64,000 nucleotides of DNA, taken from Desulfopila aestuarii DSM 18488 (GTDB lineage: Bacteria; Desulfobacterota; Desulfobulbia; Desulfobulbales; Desulfocapsaceae). Location of the stretch: contig NZ_FRFE01000012.1 in the NCBI RefSeq assembly GCF_900143695.1, forward strand, positions 1 through 64,000. Reading direction: 5' to 3'. The translations under genes and the position numbers were made by a program. The notes under the pieces were generated by a model, which was not told the DNA's origin, made no database searches, and worked only from the letters and a program-made list of their open reading frames with translations. Positions 46,515-54,315 of this stretch are shown here, piece by piece; the stretch's first letter is position 1, and each line of letters starts with the position of its first letter.

Positions 46515-47618
46515 ATGAAAAAAGGACTACAGACAGATCGCCGACAGTTTTTAAAAGGTGCCGGAGTGTTAGGCGCTTCAGCGGCATTAGGTATGGGGTT
46601 TCCGAGTCTGATGCTCGGCAAGGGTGATGATGACTATGTGGTCCGACTCGGCTATTACGACTGCGACCACATGACAGCTGCCCCGATTGCGCGTGATGCG
46701 GGAATCTTTGCTGACCTTGGTTTGAAAGTCGAAGTTATGGGCAACGGCAAGGTTCCCCAGGCGATGGCGGCAGGACAGATGGATGTGGGCTATATCGGTT
46801 TTGTCGGGATGACCAAGGCGATTCTCAAAGGTTCACCCATGGTGGCGGTTGCCCATAATCATAAAGGCGGTTCCATGTACATTGTCGCCAGGCATGGAAT
46901 TGAAAAGCCTGAAGACCTCTTGGGCAAGAAGGTGGCTCTTGGCGCAAAACCTGAGACAAACAATGGCTGGTGGGTTACCTATGCCATGCAGAACAATATC
47001 CCCAAGGAGGCAGAGCATTACCAGAATTTCGTCATGACCGATCGGGATGAGTATCTGGCTTTTAAAACCGGTGAGTTGGATGCGTTCTGGTGCTGTGACC
47101 CTTGGGGCTCCATGGCGGAATATGAAAATACCGGAAAAATCATACGCACCTTTGATGTTTTCCCCAATGGTACCTGGGGGATATGTTGCGCCCAGGTGAT
47201 GAATCGCAACTTTGTCAACGAGCATCCGGAGATCGCGCAGAAGATGGTTCTGGCCCATGTACGGGCCATTCAATATATCTATACCCAGCCGATAAAGGCC
47301 GCCCACATCTTTTCGGAAAGCTATCATGTTCCCTATGAAGTGGGCCTGATGACTATCTACAGGAAAACCGTCGGCGAATCTCGCACCTTACGCTGGAACC
47401 TGGAAGAAGAAGCCTATAACGAGACGGTTTCACACAATCTCAGCATCGGTATTTTCCCCAAGGCTCCGAAGTATGAAGAAATTGTCAATACCACCTTCCT
47501 TGAGAATAAACAGATTGCCGATTTTGATGATTTCATCAGTAGTGAAGTAGATACTGTCTTTCCGCAAGGTATGCCATATGCGGATTGGAAAAAAAAGGCA
47601 ACGGAACTCAACGTCTAA
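46515..47618 (+). CDS. Tat-exported ABC substrate-binding protein, NMT1/SsuA-like, with Cys pairs
   Basis: Predicted 367-aa periplasmic binding protein of the nitrate/sulfonate/taurine (NMT1-like) type. The N-terminus, RRQFLKGAGVLGASAALGMG, is a twin-arginine signal. The two-lobed fold is visible, with AAGQMDVGYIGFVGMTKAI near 95 and PEDLLGKKVALGA near 140. Two vicinal Cys pairs, DAFWCCDPWG near 195 and WGICCAQVMN near 222, sit where other family members contact ligand; neither is usual in this family. This suggests a soft metal or thiol-reactive ligand. It precedes the second binding protein gene with no gap. Ribosome site AAGGGAATG. Gene name left blank because which of the two is SaoB is unclear. 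Confidence 0.82.
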   Translation: MKKGLQTDRRQFLKGAGVLGASAALGMGFPSLMLGKGDDDYVVRLGYYDCDHMTAAPIARDAGIFADLGLKVEVMGNGKVPQAMAAGQMDVGYIGFVGMTKAILKGSPMVAVAHNHKGGSMYIVARHGIEKPEDLLGKKVALGAKPETNNGWWVTYAMQNNIPKEAEHYQNFVMTDRDEYLAFKTGELDAFWCCDPWGSMAEYENTGKIIRTFDVFPNGTWGICCAQVMNRNFVNEHPEIAQKMVLAHVRAIQYIYTQPIKAAHIFSESYHVPYEVGLMTIYRKTVGESRTLRWNLEEEAYNETVSHNLSIGIFPKAPKYEEIVNTTFLENKQIADFDDFISSEVDTVFPQGMPYADWKKKATELNV

Positions 47619-48443
47619 ATGCAGCGCAGACAGCTCAGCTATGCTTTTCTTTTCCTGGTACTGGGTCTGATATCTATCGGTCTGGTCTACGGCAATGATG
47701 CTGATAAACGTGAGATTCGGAGAATCGGCATCCCCGACGGGGCGGCGGGGATACTTTTTCAATATGTTTTAAAGGAAAAACACCGCGAGCCTGCAATACA
47801 AACCGTCCACTTTGAGCCGTACACGCTGTATGACTGTTGTGCCAGTGCCGGCCAATATGCCTTGAGTTCGGGAAAACTCGATCTGGCGGTGATGTGTCCC
47901 GATGCCGCAGAGGCTTTGGTCGCGCGGGATGACCGATATCGTATAGTTGGTCCGATAATGGAGAATTCGGATGTCATTTTTCTCCATCCGGATGCAGATC
48001 TGCAGGCACCAACCATCGCCATCTCTCAAAAACGGAAATATCAGCAGCAGATGGTTGCTTCGCGCTTTGCCGGGCGTGGAAAATGTATGCCCATGCTTCA
48101 CTCAGCTATTCCTTTCGCCTATGCCAGAGGAGTTGTTCAGGGCGCGGTGTTGGATATCGTCAAAACCCGTGACCTGTCAGGTGTTGCATATCCCGCTGCA
48201 CCGACAGAACCGGGTGTTGTTACTTATGTTCTGGTAGTCAGGAAATCAATTGCCGCATCCAGTGGGTTTACAGCATTGATGGCGGATTACGACCGGGCTG
48301 TCCAGGAAGCAGCCCATGATGAACGACTACTGTACCTTTTAAAAAGGTATGGTTCAGAGGAATATACAGAAGGAGAAGTTGCACAATGGAAGAAATTGCA
48401 CGTCCGGTTCGTGTCCCCTTTAGGCAACCGCCAGTCAGGATAG
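47619..48443 (+). CDS. saoB: Second ABC substrate-binding protein with Cys-Cys (SaoB-like)
   Basis: Predicted 274-aa exported protein with signal peptide (YAFLFLVLGLISIGLVYG) and a two-lobed binding-protein pattern (IGIPDGAAGILFQYVL, KLDLAVMCPDAAEAL). The motif TLYDCCASAGQYAL near residue 70 contains a vicinal Cys pair in the likely ligand cleft, and another Cys follows in VMCPD. I think this is the better match to SaoB, the substrate-binding (seleno)protein, but that is from memory. It begins directly at the stop of the preceding gene and overlaps the permease gene start by 58 bases. Any selenocysteine here has been replaced by Cys. Confidence 0.7.
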   Translation: MQRRQLSYAFLFLVLGLISIGLVYGNDADKREIRRIGIPDGAAGILFQYVLKEKHREPAIQTVHFEPYTLYDCCASAGQYALSSGKLDLAVMCPDAAEALVARDDRYRIVGPIMENSDVIFLHPDADLQAPTIAISQKRKYQQQMVASRFAGRGKCMPMLHSAIPFAYARGVVQGAVLDIVKTRDLSGVAYPAAPTEPGVVTYVLVVRKSIAASSGFTALMADYDRAVQEAAHDERLLYLLKRYGSEEYTEGEVAQWKKLHVRFVSPLGNRQSG

Positions 48444-49213
48444 ATTTTGCACGCATGCGCTTTTCCCCAAAAAAGCTTGCCTATCGACTGGTAACCTTCG
48501 GAGTGCTGCTGCTTATCTGGCATCTGGCGGCGCTTCATTATCACAATCCGCTGCTCTTGCCGTCACCGCTAGATACTTTTTTGGCCCTGATTGGCGCCTT
48601 AGGCAATGTCGAAATCATGCAGGATCTGCTTCTGACCATGCAACGGGTTCTGATCGGTCTGTCTATTGCCCTGGTTATCGGCCTCAGCGTAGGTTTTGCC
48701 ATGGGGTATTCAAAGATTGTCAATGAGCTAGTGGATCCCATAATCGGACCACTCCGGCAGGTACCCATAATGGCCTGGGTGCCTTTGACCATCGTCTGGT
48801 TTGGTCTTGGTGAAGGACCAACGCTGTTTTTGATCGCCATGGTGGCGACGTTTCCGATCATGTTGAACGCCATGGCCGGAGTTCGGGCTGTACCGCAGAA
48901 CTATTATGATGCTGCCAGATCGATGGGGGCCGGCAGGTGGAGCATCTTCAGCAGGATAACCCTGCCGGGAGCCTTACCGGACATGATAACCGGAGTACGT
49001 ATTGGACTCAGCGCCGGGTGGATGAGCGTCATCTGAGCGGAGTTTATCGCGACGAGTGCCGGGTTCGGTTTCTCCATGATTGAAGCACAGACAGAGATGG
49101 AAACAGCTCTGCTGATTGCCCTGATGATACTTGCTGCCCTGGTTGGCTACCTGATTGACCTCTCCATTCTGGTATTGGAAAGGTTGGTAACCCGCTGGCG
49201 GTTTGTTGCATAG
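48386..49213 (+). CDS. saoP: ABC transporter permease with in-frame UGA, probable selenocysteine (SaoP-like)
   Basis: Predicted 275-aa inner-membrane permease of the SsuC/TauC type, read through a TGA at 49034-49036 (codon 217). Upstream are six-helix permease features and the EAA-loop RSMGAGRWSIFSRITLPGAL near 173-192. Downstream, in the same frame, is a normal family end: AEFIATSAGFGFSMIEAQTE, a final hydrophobic helix (LLIALMILAALVGYLIDLS) and TAG at 49211. Homologs usually have W-x-x-x-x-x-AE here, so U217 falls where they have V/A/S. If UGA is a stop, the product lacks its last helix (216 aa). A candidate SECIS hairpin follows. AAGGAG precedes the ATG. Sec versus nonsense mutation is not settled by sequence alone. 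Confidence 0.72.
49037..49075 (+). promoter_or_regulatory. Candidate bacterial SECIS element
   Basis: Directly after the UGA, GCCG (49058-49061) pairs with CGGT (49066-49069) around the loop GGTT at 49062-49065. The loop starts 26 bases after the UGA. An outer stem GGAG (49039-49042) / CTCC (49072-49075) is possible. A GGU apical loop at this distance is what bacterial SelB recognises. The stem is short. Confidence 0.45.
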
Positions 49214-49238
49214 CCTTGCGCTTGCCTCTGAGGAGAGG

Positions 49239-49367
49239 ATGGGTACGAAGAGCAAGGTAAGCGCAGACACCGAAAGTCAGGAGCACCAGCAATGTATGAA
49301 CAGACGTTATAAGGCCGTAACGGTCATCTGGCCGACAATGAGCATTGCGAAGAGCAGTTATCAATGA
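49239..49367 (+). CDS. Possible 42-aa peptide between saoP and saoA
   Basis: A short frame from ATG at 49239 to TGA at 49367, preceded closely by GAGGAGAG, whose last bases overlap the saoA start (ATGA-like). The product is basic and unrelated to anything I know. The region otherwise is an unusually long gap in this tightly packed operon. It may be a leader for coupling saoA translation rather than a functional protein. Confidence 0.3.
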   Translation: MGTKSKVSADTESQEHQQCMNRRYKAVTVIWPTMSIAKSSYQ

Positions 49368-50122
49368 ATCTACAAGTTCAGGGCATAACAAAACACTACG
49401 GTGAAAACGGCAGTTGTAAAACGGTTCTGCAGGATATCAACGTTGAGGTCCTGGGCGGCGAGTTTGTAAGCCTTCTCGGGCCGTCGGGTTGCGGCAAGAC
49501 AACACTCTTGACCATAATTGCAGGATTTCAGCAACCTTGCAGCGGCACGGTGCTGCTGAATGGATGCAAGGTTGATAAACCGGGTCCTGACCGTGGTGTT
49601 GTATTCCAGGATTATGCACTCTTTCCCTGGATGACGGTGGGGGAGAATATTCTTTTCCCCATGCAGCAGCAGAAAATCCCGCAAAAGCTGCAGGATGAAA
49701 AGCTGCACCACTATCTGGAGATGGCCCGCCTCAAAGGCTCGGAACACTTGTATCCCAGCCAGATCTCCGGTGGCATGAAACAGCGCACTGCAGTGGTTCG
49801 AGCACTTGCTTCAGAACCTGAATTGTTGCTTATGGACGAGCCGTTTGGGGCGGTTGACTACCAGATGCGCCATAATCTGCAGGAAGAGTTCGAGGCCTTA
49901 TGGCAAAGTAATCCGAAGCCCGTCATCATGGTAACCCATGATGTCGATGAAGCGGTCTATCTGAGCGATCGTATTCTTGTTATGTCGACCAACCGGGGAG
50001 AAATCGTCCATGAATTGCTGGTTGATATCGATCGTCCGCGGAACCGCCGCTCCAATGATTACCATGCCTGTCTCAATAAACTGACAGATATCCTCAAGGA
50101 AAACCACAAATCTCAATCCTGA
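49364..50122 (+). CDS. saoA: ABC transporter ATPase, SsuB/TauB-like (SaoA-like)
   Basis: Predicted 252-aa ATP-binding subunit energising the saoP permease. Walker A is LLGPSGCGKTTLL near 38-50, the Q-loop lies in VVFQDYALFPWM, the signature is ISGGMKQRTAVVRAL near 132 and Walker B is LLLMDEPFGAVD near 155, with the H-loop in IMVTHDVDEAV. All motifs are intact. The closest families are nitrate/sulfonate/taurine importers, consistent with the binding proteins upstream. An importer direction for the system follows from the presence of these binding proteins. Confidence 0.9.
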   Translation: MNLQVQGITKHYGENGSCKTVLQDINVEVLGGEFVSLLGPSGCGKTTLLTIIAGFQQPCSGTVLLNGCKVDKPGPDRGVVFQDYALFPWMTVGENILFPMQQQKIPQKLQDEKLHHYLEMARLKGSEHLYPSQISGGMKQRTAVVRALASEPELLLMDEPFGAVDYQMRHNLQEEFEALWQSNPKPVIMVTHDVDEAVYLSDRILVMSTNRGEIVHELLVDIDRPRNRRSNDYHACLNKLTDILKENHKSQS

Positions 50123-50137
50123 TGGACATGATACGAT

Positions 50138-51292
50138 ATGCCTTCTCCTAATACAGCCAGCACCTTAATGAACCGACTCCAGAAGATCTCAGAAGAAAGC
50201 CTTCTGGCACTTGAACAGGCAAAGCTAGATGGCCGCCCGGCAATCGGCTTCTATTGTCTCTACTCGCCAGTGGAAATTGCCGTTGCCGCCGGAGCGATAC
50301 CACTGCCGCTGTGCGGTACACGTAATGATCCGATAGAGGCCGCCGAGACTATCCTTCCTCGCAATCTCTGTCCTCTGATCAAGAGCAGTTTTGGTTATGC
50401 GGTAACTGATAGTTGCCCGTTTTTCAGGATGTCGGACATGATCATCGGAGATACAACGTGTGACGGCAAAAAGAAAATGTTCGAGCTGCTCGCCAGATAT
50501 AAGCCGGTTGAGGTCCTGCAATTGCCACAGAACCAGGATACTGCTACGGTACTGCCAGCCTGGCGTGCTGAATTAGGCCGTTTCAAAAACATAGTCGAGC
50601 AACTGACCGGGGTTGAAATTACCAGGGAACGTCTCGTTGCGGCTATTGATCTGCTCAATCGTCAGCGAAAAGCCAAGAAAATGATTATGGATCTGGGGAA
50701 ACAGGATCCTGCCCCGCTTCAAGGTTCACTCATGCTGGAGATGATGTTCCGAGTAGGTTATCTTGCCGATAAAGAGAACACCATCGCGTTGCTGCAGGAA
50801 ATAGCCGAGGAAGCCGCGAAAGGAAGCTTTCGCACCGAATCCGCTCAAGATCGCAAACGAAAACGCATTCTTCTTACCGGTGTTCCTGTTGGAGTTGGCA
50901 GTGAGAAGGTTGTTAAAATCGTTGAACAATGTGGTGCCGACGTGGTGGCATTCGAAAACTGTTCGGGCTATAAACAGGCCTTTCAGATTGACCTTGAGAA
51001 AGACCCGATGGATGCGTTGGCCGAGCAGTATCTTTCCACTCCCTGTTCCGTCATGAGCCCAAACCATGGAAGGTTTGCTCTTCTTGAAGAGATGATCAGT
51101 GATTTTTCAGTCGATGGCGTCATCGATCTTACCTGGCAGGCATGTCATACCTATAATGTTGAAGCATTTAGCGTGAACGCATTTATTCAGGAGAGATTTG
51201 GCATGTCAACCCTCCACCTGGAGACAGACTATGCTGAAAGCGATACCGAGCAGATTCGGGTCCGCGTCGAGGCATATCTCGAGATGCTGTAA
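50138..51292 (+). CDS. Double-cubane-cluster reductase family protein, copy 2
   Basis: Predicted 384-aa paralog of the protein at 42718, from the same HgdB/YjiM-like family. It conserves RNLCPLIKSSFGY, DSCPFF and GDTTCDGKKKMFELL, and later ENCSGYKQA, TPCSVMSPNH and WQACHTYN, so the cluster cysteines are intact. It lacks the Cys of copy 1 in SGCPVG (TGVPVG here), so the two copies are not fully equivalent. No second activase gene is present, so both probably share the one at 41887. It is the last gene of the operon, 15 bases after saoA. The start has no strong ribosome site. Confidence 0.83.
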   Translation: MPSPNTASTLMNRLQKISEESLLALEQAKLDGRPAIGFYCLYSPVEIAVAAGAIPLPLCGTRNDPIEAAETILPRNLCPLIKSSFGYAVTDSCPFFRMSDMIIGDTTCDGKKKMFELLARYKPVEVLQLPQNQDTATVLPAWRAELGRFKNIVEQLTGVEITRERLVAAIDLLNRQRKAKKMIMDLGKQDPAPLQGSLMLEMMFRVGYLADKENTIALLQEIAEEAAKGSFRTESAQDRKRKRILLTGVPVGVGSEKVVKIVEQCGADVVAFENCSGYKQAFQIDLEKDPMDALAEQYLSTPCSVMSPNHGRFALLEEMISDFSVDGVIDLTWQACHTYNVEAFSVNAFIQERFGMSTLHLETDYAESDTEQIRVRVEAYLEML

Positions 51293-51736
51293 GTAACCGA
51301 CATCCCATTTTATATCAAAATAGTATATGGAGCACATCGTAATCCCGGGTCGACTCTGAACGCTCGCAAATGAACGGATCAATGTCTTGATCTGTATCGG
51401 CCCCGTCCACTTACCCGACCGCATCAGTCTCCCAGCCCGTTTAGCCAGGTTTGAACTTCGGTGAACTTTGTACAAATTTGGTAATCCGATCCTCCTGGCT
51501 AAATGGTTTATTGAGACGCAATCCCAGCCAAATTGACACCATGTTTTTGAGAAATCCGGGCTAGTCCACGCGCTGCATCACAAGACATCATCCGAAATCT
51601 CTCCTTCAAAATGTCTCCCCGTGATTTGGCACTTGACACCCTAACACCTCAAGCCCATTGTCTCTCATGTCTATTTGACTCAACCGACAGAAGGTTTCTC
51701 AACCTTTTCCCAGATAACCCACCACAAGGAGCAGAC
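51293..51736. other. Intergenic, no gene seen
   Basis: About 440 bases between the operon and the Fe-alcohol dehydrogenase gene. Frames here lack ribosome sites. It should hold the promoter of the dehydrogenase. Confidence 0.45.
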
Positions 51737-52915
51737 ATGCAATTCAATTATCATATCCCCACACGCATACTTTTTGGGCCCGGCAAACTGGCCGAACTCT
51801 CCACCGAGAAACTGCCCGGCAAGAAGGCTCTCATCGTCATTACCGGAGGTAAATCGATGAAGGCTAACGGCTATCTTGAGCGGGTCGTCGAACTGCTTAA
51901 AAAAAATGATGTACAGTCAGTAGTGTTTGATAAGATCATGCCCAACCCCATCCTCCGCCATGTCATGGAAGGTGCGGAACTGGCCAGAAAAGAACAGTGT
52001 GATTTTGTGATCGGTCTAGGCGGCGGCAGCTCCATCGACAGCGCCAAATCAATCGCTGTAATGGCAAAAAATGAGGGTGACTACTGGGATTATATCGGTG
52101 GCGGAACTGGCAAAGGCAAACCGGTCACCGGCGGCGTGCTGCCGATCGTGGCTATCACCACCACCGCAGGCACCGGCACCGAGGCAGATCCGTGGACCGT
52201 CATCACCCATGAAGAGCGTAATGAAAAGATCGGTTTCGGTATCCCCGAAACCTTCCCGGTACTCTCTATCGTCGATCCGGAACTGATGCTGACCGTACCG
52301 CCCAAGCTTACGGCCTATCAGGGATTCGATGCATTCTTTCATGCCGCAGAAGGGGTTATCGCCAAGATCGCCACTCCGGTAAGTGATATCTATGCCCTGA
52401 AATCCATTGAACTGATCAATACCTACCTGCCAACGGCGGTGGCAAACGGCCAGGATATCGACGCCCGCACCAACGTGGCGCTGGCTAATACTCTATCTGG
52501 TTTCGTGGAGTCGACCTCTTCTTGCACCTCGGAGCATTCATTGGAACATGCCCTCAGCGCTTACTACCCTGAGTTGCCGCACGGCGCCGGTCTCATCATT
52601 CTCTCAGAGGCCTATTTCTCCTTTTTTGCCGAGAAAGTACCCGACCGTCTGGTGATGATGGCCAAGGCCATGGGCAAATCAACAGATGGGGTGGAAGAAT
52701 CGAAACAACCGTATCTCTTTGTCGAAGCACTAGTCGAATTGCAGGAAAAATGCGGAGTACGGAATCTGAAATTATCGGATTATGGCATCAAAAAGGAAGA
52801 CATCCCGAAATTTGCCAAGAATGCTTTTGAGACCATGGGATTTCTCTTCACTCTCGATCGCTACAAGCTGAGCATGGACGATGTGATCACCATTTTTACC
52901 AAGGCATATAAGTAG
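51737..52915 (+). CDS. Iron-containing alcohol dehydrogenase
   Basis: Predicted 392-aa Fe-dependent (group III) alcohol dehydrogenase, interconverting alcohols and aldehydes with NAD(P). The start at 51737 follows AAGGAG and gives the family N-terminus (MQFNYHIPTRILFGPGKL). The NAD(P)-binding GLGGGSSIDSAKSIA is near 95, and metal-ligand His residues are in GFDAFFHAAEG, EHSLEHALSAYY and LPHGAGLIILSEA. An upstream in-frame extension to 51611 has no start support. A hairpin follows the stop (52924-52958). It stands alone, and its substrate is not indicated by context. Confidence 0.88.
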   Translation: MQFNYHIPTRILFGPGKLAELSTEKLPGKKALIVITGGKSMKANGYLERVVELLKKNDVQSVVFDKIMPNPILRHVMEGAELARKEQCDFVIGLGGGSSIDSAKSIAVMAKNEGDYWDYIGGGTGKGKPVTGGVLPIVAITTTAGTGTEADPWTVITHEERNEKIGFGIPETFPVLSIVDPELMLTVPPKLTAYQGFDAFFHAAEGVIAKIATPVSDIYALKSIELINTYLPTAVANGQDIDARTNVALANTLSGFVESTSSCTSEHSLEHALSAYYPELPHGAGLIILSEAYFSFFAEKVPDRLVMMAKAMGKSTDGVEESKQPYLFVEALVELQEKCGVRNLKLSDYGIKKEDIPKFAKNAFETMGFLFTLDRYKLSMDDVITIFTKAYK

Positions 52916-52923
52916 CCTCCGAT

Positions 52924-52958
52924 TGCTGCTGTATCAGGCCTCTCCTGATGCAGCAGCA
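52924..52958 (+). terminator. Hairpin after the alcohol dehydrogenase gene
   Basis: A stem TGCTGCTGTATCAGG / CCTGATGCAGCAGCA with one G-T pair and a 5-base loop, nine bases after the stop. It lacks a good T run. Confidence 0.5.
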
Positions 52959-53222
52959 GCCTAATCGGGCAGCCTGAACCAGCAACCCGTTTCAGGACGC
53001 CCTCTTCACCTTGATATGCACCATCATAATACGCTATACTTAATGTAATCGGACATTTCACAATCCGCGAACTCAAAAGCGTAAACCTGTTTTCCCCGAG
53101 GCAGATCATTTTTTTAAAAGAGTTGCTTTACCGCTCCGTAAACTGACCTGCAAAGCGTTGCTCGTCAACCATGCAACCCTTCGATAGCGTTCATCAACCA
53201 CTCGCCTCCTCGTGGGGAGCCT

Positions 53223-54221
53223 ATGATGTATGATGATCTCATAAAAAGTCAGCCTTGCAATACGGATGGACTCGAAAAAAGGCATTCCTTCACAAAGCGG
53301 AGCAATTGGTTATGGCTCATATGCCTGATGATCACATCCGTAACGCTCATTCTTTTCAGCTACAGCCCCCTTCCCGCTCGTAATCCTGCCAATGAAAAAC
53401 CGCTCATAATTACCTATCGTGGCGCAGAAAGCGAGATAGATGTCCGCTATGCATACGACACCAAGCTCCTCCAGCTGGCCTTGGACAAAACTCTGGCCAG
53501 CGACGGTCCGTATCACCTCATCGCCAGCGAACCAATGACCTTTACCCGTGCCAAGAAAATTATTCAGACAAACAGCCTGCCGAATTTTTTCATCAAGCTC
53601 AGCTATGAAGACAACTATAATTCTCTCGGAATGGCTTACGTACCGTTCCCGGTTGATTTGGGCATTGTCGGGTATCGAGTCTGTTTTGCGGCCCCTGCAA
53701 TCATCGACCGATTGGCACAGGTTGAATCCCTTGGAGAATTACGCAACTTCAGCCATGGACAGGGTATCGGCTGGTCCGACACCAAGATCCTGCGCTATAA
53801 CGGTTTTACCGTCAATGAAATACCGGGTTACGAAAGTCTTTTCAGGATGGTGGCCACAGGAAGGTTCGATCTTTTTTGCCGAGGCATCAATGAGCTGCTC
53901 AGTGAATACAATGCCCATAGCCAGATTGAAGGGCTGGCAATCGACCAAAGCATGACCATCGTCTACCCCCTCCCCCGTTTTTTTTACACCCATGCCAATA
54001 ACACAACAGCTCTTGACCGCATCCACCGGGGAATAGTGGCGGCCTACCAGGACGGCTCACTTCAGGAGTTGTGGCAGGAGGAATATCAGGAAAATATTGC
54101 TTTTGCAAAGCTTGGGCAACGAAGGGTGTTCCGGCTGAAAAACCCGTTGTTAAACAACATCGGCTCAGATTATCTTCAGTATCTGTACGATCCGTTTAAT
54201 AGTGGCAACAACAAAAAGTAG
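53223..54221 (+). CDS. Periplasmic solute-binding-like protein, membrane anchored
   Basis: Predicted 332-aa protein with a cytoplasmic start of about 28 residues, one hydrophobic segment (NWLWLICLMITSVTLILFSY) acting as signal anchor, and a periplasmic domain with the bacterial type II solute-binding pattern (ITYRGAESEIDVRYAYDTKL, GIVGYRVCFAAPAII, GIGWSDTKILRYNG, FRMVATGRFDLFCRG). Such domains are found in amino-acid binding proteins and in sensor inputs. No permease, ATPase or kinase gene is adjacent, so it looks like an orphan. An ATG three bases later is an alternative start. Confidence 0.7.
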   Translation: MMYDDLIKSQPCNTDGLEKRHSFTKRSNWLWLICLMITSVTLILFSYSPLPARNPANEKPLIITYRGAESEIDVRYAYDTKLLQLALDKTLASDGPYHLIASEPMTFTRAKKIIQTNSLPNFFIKLSYEDNYNSLGMAYVPFPVDLGIVGYRVCFAAPAIIDRLAQVESLGELRNFSHGQGIGWSDTKILRYNGFTVNEIPGYESLFRMVATGRFDLFCRGINELLSEYNAHSQIEGLAIDQSMTIVYPLPRFFYTHANNTTALDRIHRGIVAAYQDGSLQELWQEEYQENIAFAKLGQRRVFRLKNPLLNNIGSDYLQYLYDPFNSGNNKK

Positions 54222-54315
54222 CCTGACACTGCTAAGCAACCTCTCCTCTTCCTGCCAGGATCCAGGAAGAATTCATCGTAAATACACCTCACATTCAGCG
54301 GTCGGAGCAATCTTC

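Larger units (their letters stand above)
41887..51292 (+). other. SAO-like organometal gene cluster (probable operon)
   Basis: Eleven confident same-strand genes, mostly with gaps of 0-70 bases or overlaps: activase, double-cubane protein 1, MerB-like lyase, thioredoxin-like protein, DUF318 permease, CC-COOH lipoprotein, two binding proteins, permease, ATPase, double-cubane protein 2. Every periplasmic or metal-contact candidate carries a Cys-Cys pair or Cys-rich motif. No regulator or mer genes are seen. Function is inferred. Confidence 0.75.
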
